This document shows, one piece after another, positions 34,305 through 46,150 of a stretch of DNA of 64,000 nucleotides. The notes under the pieces were generated by a model. The model searched no databases and was not told where the DNA came from. It was given only the letters and a program-made list of their open reading frames with translations. Numbering within the stretch: the stretch's first letter is position 1; every line of letters starts with the position of its first letter. Source of the DNA: Tiliqua scincoides (taxonomy: Eukaryota > Chordata > Lepidosauria > Squamata > Scincidae); contig NC_089824.1 of the NCBI RefSeq assembly GCF_035046505.1, positions 33,422,274 to 33,486,273 on the forward strand. Reading direction: 5' to 3'. A program made the translations under genes and the position numbers.

Positions 34305-35972
34305 CAGAAGCCTACAACTATATTAAATTAATGAAAGAAATAAAAAAAGATTTGGAGAAATATAATAAACTGCAGTTATCCCTAATGGGAAGAATAGCTC
34401 TATTGAAAATGAAAATATTACCAAAATTAATGTTTTTATTCCAGACTATTCCAATTATTTTGAAGAGAGCTTTTTTTTGAAGAAATGAATAAAATTACTA
34501 CAAAATTTGTCTGGCATGGTAAAAAACCAAGAATAAGATGGGAATTACTTCAAGAGGATAAAAAAAGAGCAGGATTTGGATTACCAGACTGGGAATTATA
34601 TTATCAAGCAGCAGTCCTAAACTGGATAAAAGATTGGGGACTCAAACCAAATTCCAAAATTTTAATTTTAGAAGCACTTGATTTACAAATAGGCTGGCAC
34701 GCATTCCTGTTTTATGATAAAGTCAAACAGCATGGATATTTTAGACAACACATTTTAAGAAGATCTTTAATTTGGATATGGGAACAGATAAAATACAAGA
34801 TATACTCTAAATTACCCAGATGGATAAAACCGCTTGAAACAGCAACTAATCCAAACTGGATTTTAAAAAACCAAAATAAGTCATACAATGATCTGTTGAA
34901 TATTATAGGAGAGATCTTAAGTAAGTTTGAGTTAGAAGAGAAAGGCATAAAATTGGACTGGTAGAATGAAATGCAAATAAGAACAAGATTACAAGAAGAC
35001 CAAAAAATAGGTTTTTATGAAGAAGATATGTTTTGATAAAATATTTTTGATTGATGAGGGGAAATATATAAATAAAATGTACAATTTTCTCCTGGAGATA
35101 AGAATGGAGGATGAAATAGTTAAAGATGCAATGGTCACTGGTCAAAAATTTTTGGGTATAATATATCGATGGACGACTGGAAACAAATTTGGAATATAAA
35201 TATTAAGATAACTAAAGCAGTGTCTTTTATAGAGAATTTATATAACATGTTTTATAGATGGTATTTAACTCCAGAGAAATTAGCAAAAATGTATTCTGCG
35301 TCATCAAATAAGTGTTGGAAATGTAAAGAAGTTGAAGGAACCTTTTATCATATGTGGTGGACATGTGAAAAAACAGAGAAATACTGGAAAATGATACATA
35401 AATTCTTGCAAGAGATATTGAATTGTGTATTATCATTCAAACCAGAAATATTCCTCCTAAATGTGACATCAGAAATTAAAGATCAATATAGAAAATACCT
35501 TATTGTACATATTGTTACAGCGACAAGAATACTGTTTGTGCAAAATTGGAAATCTACAGACGTGCCAACTAGAGAAAATTTAATAGACAAAATTTATGAA
35601 ATAGCAGAAATGGAAGTTTTAACAGAAAGAATGAAAGAGAGAGATTTAGGTAGAGTAAGAAAATATTGGAAGCCTTTTTATGATTGGATAGATAATTTTA
35701 GTTAAACCATATTGAGTGTTTAGATAAATTTAAATTTTTATAATGGCAAATATGACAGCTTTTGTATTGAAGATTATTGAATTTTTTTCAGTCATTTGAT
35801 TGCTTTTCTTTTTTTTCTTTCTTTTTTGAATAACGCATGTTGTAATCTAGGGCCATATCCTCATGTGTAACCTGTGTAGTACCTGCCCAAAGTCTAACCC
35901 AGTCTCCTTACCTGTATCTGTAATAAATAAATAAATAAAATATTTAATTAAAAAAATAATAATAAAAAAGAA
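34305..35972 (+). mobile_element. L1-clade LINE, ORF2 C-terminal part and poly(A)-rich tail
   Basis: Reads [20 protein letters not shown], then KITTKFVWHGKKPRIRWELL (34490), GFGLPDWELYYQAAVLNWIK, and after frame changes CWKCKEVEGTFYHMWWTCEK (35322-35381), the Cys-rich motif at the end of L1 ORF2. The A/T-rich 3' tail includes AATAAATAAATAAATAAA. 5'-truncated with several stops and frame breaks. ACAGGCTTCT occurs at 34286-34295 and again at 35982-35991, a possible target duplication. Confidence 0.93.
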
Positions 35973-35991
35973 AGCACCCGCACAGGCTTCT

Positions 35992-36738
35992 ATAAAATGC
36001 ACAGGAGCAGGCTCGGTTTTAAAAGATGGCAACTCTACCTCAATAGTCTACCAATTTAAAACAAAAAAGGCAAAATAAATAATTAGGGGTTTCCCCCATA
36101 AGAAAAGAAACCACTAGGACAATGCAGAGGGCACTCATCAGCCGAATTAGAAACTATTTAGATATGTTTTTAGTTATAAACAGATACGTACAGTATTCCT
36201 TTGCTTTGAAAAACAGCACTAGACAAAATTCTTTTATCTGCCTAGGAGTACAAGTGCTACTTAGAAGCATTTTTGTCTGACTTGTTCATCCTTACGTGTT
36301 CTCATCTTTGCTCTGAAGGTGGATTATTTGTATGAAAGTCAGGTCTTCTGGACGGAATAAAACCAATCTGATCAGAAATGTATTGTGCAGTCATGTCTAT
36401 CTTTGATATTGCCTACTCGTGACATCTAGTGGCTGCAATTGCCCAACACACATTATTTTAAAGGATAATGAAGTAAGAAAGAGGAGTTGTCAAAGAAGAA
36501 ACGGCCTCATAACAGGAAAGCAGGATGGTTCCAAAACGTATGGAATAATTAAATAGTGTTCAATAGAACATGAGTGAACAAAGAGATCCTTTGCCTAATT
36601 TGCTGCAATACCTAAATGTGCTTGCCATCTTTGTCACTAAAAAATTCCGAGAGCGCGCCTGTTTCATGAGTGAGAAGGCCCAATAAGCAAAAGATACAAA
36701 AAATCTGTGGTAAGAGATGAGTGGAAGGAAGAAAACAC
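35992..36738. other. Intergenic stretch; nothing recognised
   Basis: No gene or assignable repeat. Confidence 0.4.
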
Positions 36739-36741
36739 TTA

Positions 36742-37660
36742 TAGCCCTATCCTGTAGGCTGGAGCCACCAGCAGAACATGCACTCTACTGGCTACAACTG
36801 CTGAAAAAGCATTAGCTTTTGGGCAGCTTACTAAGCAGCGCACTGCTGGGATGATGATAGATAGGCTGGAGCCGTCCCATGCATGTTGTCAGCTCTCCTG
36901 TTGCCCATCAGAGCAGGTAAGCCAGTGGGAGAGGCAGAGGGCAGAACATGGGTGGGGAGGGTGCAAAATTGGGTGGAGATGGGGCATAAAAAAAGACATA
37001 GTGGAAATGGAAAAGGTGCAAAAGAGAGCGACTAAGATGATTACGGGGCTGGGGCACCTTCCTTATGAGGAAAGGCTACGGTGTTTGGGCCTCTTCAGCC
37101 TAGAAAAGAGACGCCTGAGGGGGGACATGATTGAGACATACAAAATTCTGCATGGGAAGGATAAAGTGGATAGAGAGATGCTCTTTACACTCTCACATAA
37201 CACCAGAACCAGGGGACATCCACTCAAATTGAGTGTTGGGAGAGTTAGAACAAACAAGAGAAAATATTTCTTTACTCAGCATGTGGTTGGTCTGTGGAAC
37301 TCCTTGCCACAGGATGTGGTGACGGCATCTGGCCTGGATGCCTTTAAAAGGGGATCGGACAAGTTTCTGGAGGAAAAATCCATTACAGGTTACAAGCCAT
37401 GATGTGTATGTGCAACCTCCTGATTTTAGAAATGGGCTATGTCAGAATGCCAGATGCAAGGGAGGGCACCAGGATGAGGTCTCTTGTTATCAGGTGTGCT
37501 CCCTGGGGCATTTCATGGGCCGCTGTGATACAGGAAGCTGGACTATATGGGCCTCTGGCCTGATCCAGTGGGGCTGTTCTTATGTTCTTATGATGAGGCA
37601 GGAAGGCTGTGGGAGGGAGAGATCCTGCAGCAATGGCACATGTCAGATAGGATTAGGCTG
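36742..37660. mobile_element. GCAATCC-type DNA element split by a CR1 insertion, TTA target duplication
   Basis: Left part 36742-36987 (TAGCCCTATCCTGTAGGCTG ...), right part 37592-37660 ending AGATAGGATTAGGCTG. TTA flanks both outer ends (36739-36741, 37661-37663). The CR1 at 36988-37591 sits between them, so the DNA element is older. Confidence 0.7.
36988..37591 (+). mobile_element. CR1 LINE 3' fragment
   Basis: Encodes [40 protein letters not shown] and YFFTQHVVGLWNSLPQDVVT, then the CR1 3' end and GTTCTTATGTTCTTAT. The open frame 36989-37402 is uninterrupted, so it is among the younger copies. Confidence 0.93.
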
Positions 37661-37663
37661 TTA

Positions 37664-39449
37664 AACTACTTGTCCAAAGATGGAGAAACATGGCCTTCTA
37701 TTACAGTGCTTTGGAGGCTTTCATGAAAGAGTCACAAGGCTCTCAGTCATTTTCTTCTGGGAATGATATAGGACAAGCTACAGTACAGAGGGCATCACTT
37801 CCCTGCTGAGGTAAGCCAGCCAGACTTGTACAATGGATCCAGTGCCATGATAAATTCACGTAATGGGCAAGGTGTGGGATTCCCTCATTTAAACTTATGA
37901 GCTGCTGGGCAGAACCATCTCCAGAATGACATGCAACGTTCCCTTCCCACATCCAAGGACTTAGCATGAAATCTGATTGATAGTTTTGTTTTTTTAACAA
38001 AACAGCAGCACAAAATAAACCAAGAACACACTCCTATTCATGATTACTCATAAGCCAGCCCCACTGTATACTGTGGAGGCTTTTAGGATTACAACCAAAG
38101 TCTATTCATTTGCTTGAATAAATATCCTTTGAATCTGCATCATTCAGAGAAACTTAATTCCTATTAAGACAAATAATACTCCCTAATACCCAGAGTGCTA
38201 TATCTCCCAAAGACAGAGCAATTGCAGCAGATGCTTTTCTGTCATGAATGTCTCTTTCAAAAACCTAACTGGACACGAGAGAAAACAACAGAAAAGTGGG
38301 AAGTGGTAGAATTTTGTCTGCTGGCATATTGGTAGATGCTATAATCTATAAAGAACAGCTTACGTGATTGTCAAACTAAATGTATTGTACAGTACATTAT
38401 ATTGCACTGTCAAGTAGATCTTCTGGAAAAGAGGTAGTGCTGAGTGAGGAAAACAGAAGACCGCATGCTGGAAATACTGTACATTGACACTCCAGCCATG
38501 TATACCCAAACTGGGGCTTGTTAGGGAGTGAAGGTCAAACTAGACTAGACTTTATTCAAATCAAATAGGTTGATCAGCCCCCTGTGGATGAGGAGCGCAG
38601 CACTGGGGGATGAACCGTCTCCCCTCTCACAGTCTTGATCCAGATTGAGCCCCATTTCCACTGCCATTTTCTTATGGAAAGACAGATCTATTGGAGCCAG
38701 TGGGAGCTTTTCTCCCACAACAAATGGCAGCTGATCTGGACTGGGACAGTAGCAGGCACAGAGGGTTAACCCCCATTTTTCCTCAAGCCTTGATGCCTGG
38801 AGGGCCTGAATGTACTGCCAGGTGCTGAATAAAAAACAAGCACACTGGCCACAAACACAAGCTTCAACTAATGTCTAATTTGAGTTCTGCCAGGTCCACT
38901 CCCAGATGTCAGCAAGCTTTGATGACTGCTTGCTTTGCTGAAGCTTTGCAGCAGTCATCATGGCTGCTGTCTATTAAATTTGGTGAACTCATAGCAAAAA
39001 GGAAGAGGCTTTCTTTGGAACTACCCGGCTTACTGCTGTCTCCGTTCCTGAAAGGCAACTTCTTCGCAACTGACCTATCTACATGACAGTTGCAGAAATT
39101 GTTAAGGTGGTTTCCATGAACATGGTATTGACACATTACAGGGTATTGATGCAGAGTGTTGTAGGCAGAACCTACAATGCTAAAGCAGCTGTCAGTCCCA
39201 TAACAGTTGAAGGAGGTGGTTCTTTCTTTTAAAACTGGTCCTGGCAACTGTTTTCAAGCTTTTGTGCAAATTCTCTGTTTTTCTTTTTCGGCATGCTCCC
39301 CAAGCTATTTATAGTTTTTACAAAGCGATTTGCTTTTTATCCCCTTAGTTTCAGGCTATTTCACACATATCACACCCTACTCTACCCTAATTACATACCC
39401 TTTTTGTATGTGTGCAAGTCTTTGCATTAGAATACTCTGCAGAGATAAA
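37664..39449. other. Intergenic stretch; nothing recognised
   Basis: No gene or assignable repeat over 1.8 kb; possibly old unique sequence. Confidence 0.4.
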
Positions 39450-39467
39450 ATATAAGAACATAAGAAC

Positions 39468-40229
39468 TGTTACCAAAAAGGCTGTTTTGTTTAGGGGAAT
39501 TAGTATATTAACCTTTTGGAAACTTTTAGGACCATAGGCTGGATAACAAGATAGCGTAGAAAAAAGAAATCCCTTGTTTAGCTTAAGGAGGAGACTGAGA
39601 GAAAGGTAACTTTCAATCAAAGGATTATATTTTTATTGCAAAAACACACAAAGGTAAACATAATACACATGGAGAATTGATAAGTATAGATTTCTAGTAC
39701 TTGTGTCTAGTGTACCTAGCTTATGGTGGCTGCATGTGCTATGTATTTGGGTGCATCCGAAAAGGAATCAGAAACGGATAGGATGTAGGGAAGTATTTTA
39801 GGGGTTCCTTAATCTGCTAAACCCAGTTTGCTAACTAAAGATGGGGAAGAAGGGAGGAATAGATAGGGAAGAAGGGAGAGAGTTTAGACGCAAGATATAT
39901 TTACCTGTCCGGGGAGCAGTTGGATGGGAAAGAGTCCTAGGAAGGACCACTCCCGTGGGAGGGCAGCCAGAGAGAGAGCATGTGCTCGGAGCCTTCCCTT
40001 AAGGGGTTGTGTCTGACCTAGAATGACCCGGATGTGTCGTAGTGCTGGTCTAGATGCACATGCTCAGTACACAGGATGGTACACGTGGAGTATGTAAAGA
40101 AAAGGTGGAAGGGTCCAGAAATCAGCTATCAGCAAAGCCTGACTCTGGGGGAGGGGGGAGTAGCTTGCTTCCTGTTGCTACTGGATTTTGGAGTCTGGAG
40201 GTAGCTTAATGGCTGTGATTTAGTTAACA
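39468..40229 (-). mobile_element. Possible solo LTR (fossil)
   Basis: 762 bp bounded by TGTTACC and GTTAACA, a TG...CA-type end pair, with AATAAA on the reverse strand (within TTTTTATTGC near 39630). No internal retroviral region and no matching 5-bp duplication, so the call is weak. The immediate left flank AAGAACATAAGAAC equals a CR1 3' tail, so an alternative is a short CR1-tailed element. Confidence 0.3.
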
Positions 40230-40500
40230 ATAGGTGATAGACTTTGCTACCAAAGTCCTCCTCCTTTAAGGTGTTTGCATATTCAGTGATTGACTTAAAC
40301 AAAAAAAGACATTTCCAGTGTCTCTAGAGAAAATGAGTCTTCCCAGACTGAAGGTGGCCAACAACATGAGAAATGAGTGAGCTTATGATTTGACTCCTTT
40401 TGTGGCCTGTAAGAGAAGCTTTAGGCCTGCATTTTAATCCAAAATACATAACCAGATATAAAAACACAACTTGGAAGGGAAAAGGGGATTTTCACATAAC

Positions 40501-41615
40501 AGAACAGCCCCACTGGATCAGGCCATAGGCCCATCTAGTCCAACTTCCTGTATCTCCTCCTTCCTGGGCAGGAGGTCTGGTCTAGAGGGTAGAGCCTCCA
40601 TTTGCCTGAAGATTAACATCCACAAGGTCGCCAGTTCGAGGCCACTGGCACCGTGCGACCTTGAAGCAGCTGGCAAGCTGCAGCTGAGCTGTTCCATCTG
40701 CTCGGAGCGTGGGAGGATGGAGGCCAGAATGTTAAACCAGATCGGAGTGTAACAGCTTGAATGTGGTGGTTCTTGAAAGAGAGAACCTTCTTTCAATTTG
40801 TAAAAATCCCTGCGTGGATTTAATAAGCCTGCCTGTGTAAACCGCCTTGAATAAAGTCTTGAATAAAGACCAAGAAAGGCGGTATATAAATACTGTATAT
40901 TATTATTATTATTATTATTATATATCTCACAGCGGCCCACCAAATGCCCCAAGGAGCACGCCAGATAACAAGAGACCTCATCCTGGTGCCCTCCCCTGCA
41001 TCTGGCCTTCGGACCTAGCCCATTTCTAAAATCAGGAGGTTGCGCATACACATCATGGCTTGTACCCTGTAATGGATTTTTCCTCCAGAAATTTGTCCAA
41101 TCCCCTTTTAAAGGTGTCCAGGCCAGATGCCGTCACCACATCCTGTGGCAAGGAGTTCCACAGACCAACCACACGCTGAGTAAAGAAATAGTTTCTCTTG
41201 TCTGTTCTCCCAACACTCAATTTTAGTGGATGTCCCCTGGTTCTGGTGTTATGTGAGAGTGTAAAGAGCATCTCTCTATCCACTCTGTCCATCCCCTGCA
41301 TAATTTTGTATGTCTCAATCATGTCCCCCCTCAGGCGCCTCTTTTCTAGGCTGAAGAGGCCCAAACGCCGTAGCCTTTCCTCGTAAGGAAGGTGCCCCAG
41401 CCCCGTAATCATTTTAGTCGCTCTCTTTTGCACCTTTTCCATTTCCACTATGTCCTTTTTGAGATGTGGCAACCAGAACTGGACGCAATACTCCAGGTGT
41501 GGCCTTACCATCGATTTGTACAACGGCATTATAATATTAGCCATTTTGTTCTCAATACCTTTCCTATTGATCCCAAGCATAGAATTGGCCTTCTTCACTG
41601 CCGCCACACATTGGG
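40501..41615 (-). mobile_element. CR1 LINE 3' part, split by a SINE
   Basis: Encodes [60 protein letters not shown] and SLPQDVVTASGLDTFKRGLD. 41053-41670 is one open frame of 205 codons, including non-CR1 sequence beyond 41615. The 3' end (40501-40556 and 40923-41050) is interrupted by a SINE at 40557. Confidence 0.93.
40557..40922 (+). mobile_element. Full-length tRNA-headed SINE in a CR1, TATCTC target duplication
   Basis: Head with A-box-like TGGTCTAGAGGGTAGAGCC and B-box-like CCAGTTCGAGGCC, body GTGGTTCTTGAAAGAGAGAA and TGTGTAAACCGCCTTGAATA, then AAAGGCGGTATATAAATA and a (TTA)n tail. TATCTC occurs on both sides (40551-40556, 40923-40928). Confidence 0.85.
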
Positions 41616-41732
41616 CAATATACAGGAGGGAAGCTGTGTAGTAAAATTGAGTGAATCTCCATGGCTGCAATCCTGTTCACACTTTCCTGGGAGTAAATCC
41701 CTCCGAATACTGTGGGATTTGCTTCTGAGTTA

Positions 41733-42217
41733 GAGCCCTATCCTGGTCTCGACGTGCCGGCTTACCGTCCGCGTGCATTGTTGCAAATGTGCCAAAAGGC
41801 ACATTTACGAGGCTTACTGCCAGGCAAGCAACCATGCTACCCCAATGCTGGCCAATGCTGGGCAGGCACCTGTTCTCCGCCGCTCGACAGTTGCATGGAC
41901 CACTGAGCCACGGTAAGGTAAGCAGGAGCGGTGGGGAGGAGGTATTCTGGGGAGGGGGAGGCAGGGAAAGTGCAGAGAGGAGGCGTGCCAGGGGGAGGGA
42001 GGGAGACAGGTCTGGTGAAGCTCCACTCCACTGGATCCAGAGCGTCCGTGTTGGGCTCGGCTCTACATGAATGCTCTTTCCTCACCATCAACCTGAATTT
42101 TGGTACCTAACTTGAGATGAAAGTCCCCTTCTCCCGAGGTGCCGCCCGCGGCTGCTGTGGGTGTGCCGTTTTGGGTGCCACCGCAGCCGCATGCCACAGG
42201 AGCACAGGATTGGGCTG
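41733..42217. mobile_element. GC-rich GCAATCC-type DNA element
   Basis: Starts beside TTA (41730-41732) with GAGCCCTATCCTGG; shares AATGTGCCAAAAGGCACATTT-like and CACTCCACTGGATCC motifs with 18498 and 44058; ends CACAGGATTGGGCTG. Just upstream, 41660-41728, lies a palindromic MITE fragment. Confidence 0.5.
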
Positions 42218-42299
42218 CCCATCTGCACAAGATTGTGCTGGAAATTTACTACAGTGGTTTCTAGCCCTTCCCTTTATCCTACCACCCAAACACACAGTA

Positions 42300-42465
42300 A
42301 GTTATCATACTGAGTAAGCCCATCAGAGTCACTGTTATCTATCCTGTCTGGCAAAACTTTCCAGAGGTCTTTCCCAGGAATGCTAAACATAAGCCTTGTA
42401 ACTGGAGTTGCCCAGAATTCAGCCTGGGGCTTCCAGCAGGCAAAGCACTGAACTATGGCCCCACC
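42300..42465 (-). mobile_element. SINE-like element, old, reverse orientation
   Basis: ACTTTCCAGAGGTCTTTCCC and GGGGCTTCCAGCAGGCAAAG follow the reverse layout of the 10316 family. Confidence 0.4.
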
Positions 42466-43666
42466 ACAAAACCCACATCACAAGATATGTACCCTAAATT
42501 AAGTAGCGTCTTAGCATGTTGTCGTGACAATCTGCATGCATGAACAAATCTTGTTTCGGGAGACAGGAACCATCCATCATCAGTGACAAAAGAGGAATTT
42601 TGAACTTGCAAAGTATTCCATCCAAGACACACCTCAAAACTCCTGGAATGAACGAAACCAGGTCAAAGATGTTCAGTAATGTGATTTCTGTACATTTCAG
42701 AGCATTCTAAACTTTGAATTCCACTGCAAGGTTACCCCTTATTTATATATGAAAGTGTGGGAATGCTACCAATTAAACTGTTCAACTCCTTTGGATAAAT
42801 AGTTATGCTGATTTTGGTACCTGTATTTCTATAAGGAGAGAAACCCCAATCTTTGTATTCAAACATCTCCTTTCGTCACTGCTTTATAAGCAGTAATAAC
42901 CTTATCAAGGAGGGAGGCTGGATTTTGGAGCAAACTGACATTAGTGAAATTCCATGCTCGTTTCTCAGTTGCTTTCTAATGCCTCACACTTTTCACTATC
43001 TTTACAGCTAACATCGTTTATCCAGCACTTTGTGTTAAAGTGCTTTACAGTCCACCAGAACAGACTGCATATTGCAAAAACATTTACATACCCTACATAT
43101 TATAGGATCACATAACCAATAAAAGCAATCAATGAAATGTCCTGCTTAAAATTCCTGACATAATTTGGCTACAGGGTATGCAAAAGCAGTATCTTTCTGT
43201 GGCATACTTGTTTCTCTAAGCAAGGAGCAGCCTTATGTTCTTATAAACAAAACAGGAGAACAAATAATGTGATAAATTTTTTACTATGCTTTCCCTTCAA
43301 ATACAAATCCCTTCAAATCCTTTCCCTTCTTAATATTGAATGGGAGTCATTGAGTCAGGCATGGTTGCGGTGCTGCCTGACCTAGCCCAGAACTGCTACT
43401 CCCCCCACAAAAATCTTACATGCACATAAGTACACATTAGTGCCCATTCCCTCTCACTGGATGCTCTGCTGTTCCTGTTCATTCAAACAGGACCCATACA
43501 GAGAGTTGAGGCTGAGTTGAGAGTGACCAAAGGGTAGGGAAGGAAGACAGGAGACCTGCATTTCTATCTCTGAACCCAACTGGCTGCTTTCCTGAGTGGG
43601 TCAGTGGGGAGATGGAACAGGAGAGCTAACTACAGCAGGATTCCCCCTTCTTCCTCCAGTACCTCC
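42466..43666. other. Intergenic stretch; nothing recognised
   Basis: No gene or assignable repeat, apart from a CR1-tail-like CTTATGTTCTTATAA at 43231. Confidence 0.4.
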
Positions 43667-43820
43667 CTCAGAATGCTAGATACAAGGGAGCTGCAAAAGG
43701 ATGCAAGTCTCTTGTTGTCTTGTATGCTCCATGAGGAATTTGGTGGGCCACTGTGAGATACAGGAAGCTGGACTGGATGGGTCTTTGGCGTGATCCAGCA
43801 GGGCTCTTCTTAAGTTCTTA
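43667..43820 (+). mobile_element. CR1 3' end, short
   Basis: GTGGGCCACTGTGAGATACA, GAAGCTGGACTGGATGGG and GTTCTTA tail; about 150 bp of CR1 untranslated end. Confidence 0.85.
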
Positions 43821-44057
43821 CTAAGCACTTTTACCTAGGATAATGCTGAGAAGAACCAGATGTTTTGACCTAAGTATTTCTCAAGTACACAACCCTGGAA
43901 CCTAACTTCTACTTAAATAGGGGACCTTTGAATAGACATGGGCTCTTGTCCAGTGCCCTTCCCCAGAGGACAAGAATGTCATTACATTTATCACCCACCC
44001 TTCATCCAAAGACCTCAAGATGGTATGCATAGTCGTCATCCCCCCATTTTAACCTCA

Positions 44058-44607
44058 TAGGGCGCAATCCTGACGCGCCCATGGGCCGACTCAAATTCCG
44101 TGTGCTGGCCCAGGAGGGTTGCAAATGTGCTGTAAGACACGTTTGCGCCTCCTTGGGAGGAAGCTGGGCTGGCATTCAGAGGAGCGCTGGCCTGCGGAGG
44201 CTGACACAAGACACCGTGCCAGCTTCCGCGCTGAGGCTTGCGTCGGGCCAGCTGGGCTGACGTAAGCCTCTGGGGTGGGCGGGAAGGAGGCGGGAGGAGC
44301 CATTCCTGGCCAGGGGAAGACAGGTGGGGAGCGGGAGGCAGGGCTTGAATCTGGCAGTTATGCTGGATCCCAACCCTTGTTCATGAGGAGTTCGGAGCAG
44401 CTTGAAGCCGATCTGCTCTCCTCAGATTTGTGCCACCTCAGGAGATGGCACAAGTCCAAGAAGACCCATTGGGGCCAGGGTGCCTTACCCAGGGGTAAGG
44501 GGAAGAGTTTCTCCTTACCTCTGGTTGAGCCAATTGCTCCTATCCTGTGCTGGATACAGCGCAAGCCTCTTGGCTTGCCTGTTCCAGCGCAGGATAGGCT
44601 TGTGCCC
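44058..44607. mobile_element. GC-rich ~550-bp non-autonomous DNA element
   Basis: Left TAGGGCGCAATCCTGACGCG, right CAGGATAGGCTTGTGCC, inverted. Interior motifs AAATGTGCTGTAAGACACG, TTATGCTGGATCC and CACAAGTCCAAGAAGACCC match 18498. No transposase. Confidence 0.6.
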
Positions 44608-45716
44608 ATAGTAACCCTGTGGCTATTAGGCTGAGCAGTGGTAATTGGCTTAAAGTCACTTTGCAAATGCTGTGGTCAAGCAGGGATTTAAGTGTCAGAG
44701 TTCTGACATCCTAGTCCAACACTCTAACCACCCCATTATGTTTAAACATGACTCCAATAAGGAACCTTTTATTTTATACATAACCTTTGAAAAACCTACA
44801 CCTGTGTCTTGATGGCGTAATAGATATAACAAATGACGACTGTGTAAATATTATAAAACCTCTGAAATGGCATGGGCACCACACCAAGAAGCAATCTGGT
44901 CCATTTTCATAAGTGCTTTCCTGGACAAAACCAGTTACTAAGCATTACTGAAAACTCTCTTCTGTATATAACGGTTACATTCAAGTGTAAGAACAAAAAA
45001 CACATTTTGCCTGACTTCCTTCCCAGGAACAGTCTGTCATACCCAAGCAGCAGGAGCAATGTACCTTTTCCAACAACAAAGCTTACACATAAGAGGATAC
45101 TTGTTCTGAAAAGCGCCCTTTCCTTTCTGCCTCCCCTGATAACAAGCTGGCAACAGGTTGCTCGAAGCCTGGGGAAAGGTCCAGCCACTGAGCCAGACAG
45201 GCACCCCCTGCCTGTCCTCTGAAGGTACATTGGGTGATAACCTCTGCAACAGGCAACAAGGGTTCAGAGGCAGCCAGGCAAGTTGGGCCTTTTGATGGAT
45301 ATGGGCTCTTGACCATTACCCACTCTGGAGGATGACTGATGCCAGCCCAGACTGCTTCTCTGTGCCCTAGTCAAGTCTTGCTTAGAGAAATGCAACATTC
45401 CCCTTTCTTGACTGGTGTGGCCTTCTTACTATTTTCAGGAAATCCCTGGAGAAAGCATTTTGCTCTTTTGTATCTCTTCTATGATGAGATCAGTGTCTGT
45501 TTTTTTTTTTTTTTGCTTTTAAAGCTTCTTGGCTTTGTTTTATTTGTCTTCCTATCTCTGTTTTCCACTACCCTGAGTGGTGAGACATTCCAGGACCAGG
45601 ACTGACTTGATTCTGTCTTCCTTTGGAGGAGAGATTGCTGGAGACTGATGGAGCCTTTTGTAATATTTGCTTTACTATTTAGAAGCCAAAATGAAATCTC
45701 ATTTCTTTACTTTTTA
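44608..45716. other. Intergenic stretch; nothing recognised
   Basis: No gene or assignable repeat. Confidence 0.4.
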
Positions 45717-46150
45717 AGCAATCCCCAGGATCACGCCACTAAAGGGGGGGGTGCTTGTGACTTACTTTTATGAAGACAGGGCTGTAGCAGGCTGCAGGAG
45801 GTGCAGGGAGCCCTGAGCAGCCCTCCACAGTGCTCCCCAAGGTTTGGAATGTTCTGTAATAGCAGGTGCAAAGCACCTCCTGCAAAACAGAAGTGCTTTG
45901 TGTCCCCTTTCTCCTAATGTTCCAAGCCTCGGGGAGTACTGCAGAGGGCTGCACAGGGTTCCCCACACCTCCTGCAGCCTGCTGCAGCTCTCTCATCATA
46001 AAGTAAGTCACAAGCACCCCTCCTTGCCCCCATATGGGCACGATCCTGGGGATTGCTTTTCTGCCTCTGCCCTTCCCCCACCCCTTAAAGGGACAGGGGA
46101 ACCTCTACAGGAACTGGTGGGTCGCAACCCACCAGTTTGAGCACCACTAC
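45717..46150. mobile_element. Foldback hAT-like element with ~150-bp arms
   Basis: 45717-45870 and 45890-46058 are long imperfect inverted copies (for example AGCAATCCCCAGGATC against GATCCTGGGGATTGCT, and GGGTGCTTGTGACTTACTTT against its complement). The right end continues to CCACCAGTTTGAGCACCAC, the hAT-like terminus also used by the foldback element at 58291. The left terminus is not recognisable. Confidence 0.7.

Noticed and set aside
34485-35705. Two open frames of 159 and 178 codons
   Set aside because: Both are parts of the L1 ORF2 C-terminal region, including its Cys-rich motif.
34286-35991. Secure L1 target-site duplication
   Set aside because: ACAGGCTTCT recurs but is separated from the 3' tail by several bases, so it is kept only as a possibility.
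39468-40229. A complete endogenous retrovirus
   Set aside because: No internal coding region or second LTR; at most a solo LTR fossil, and even that is uncertain.
40580-40660. tRNA gene from A- and B-box-like motifs
   Set aside because: No foldable cloverleaf seen; it is the head of a SINE with body, tail and target duplication.
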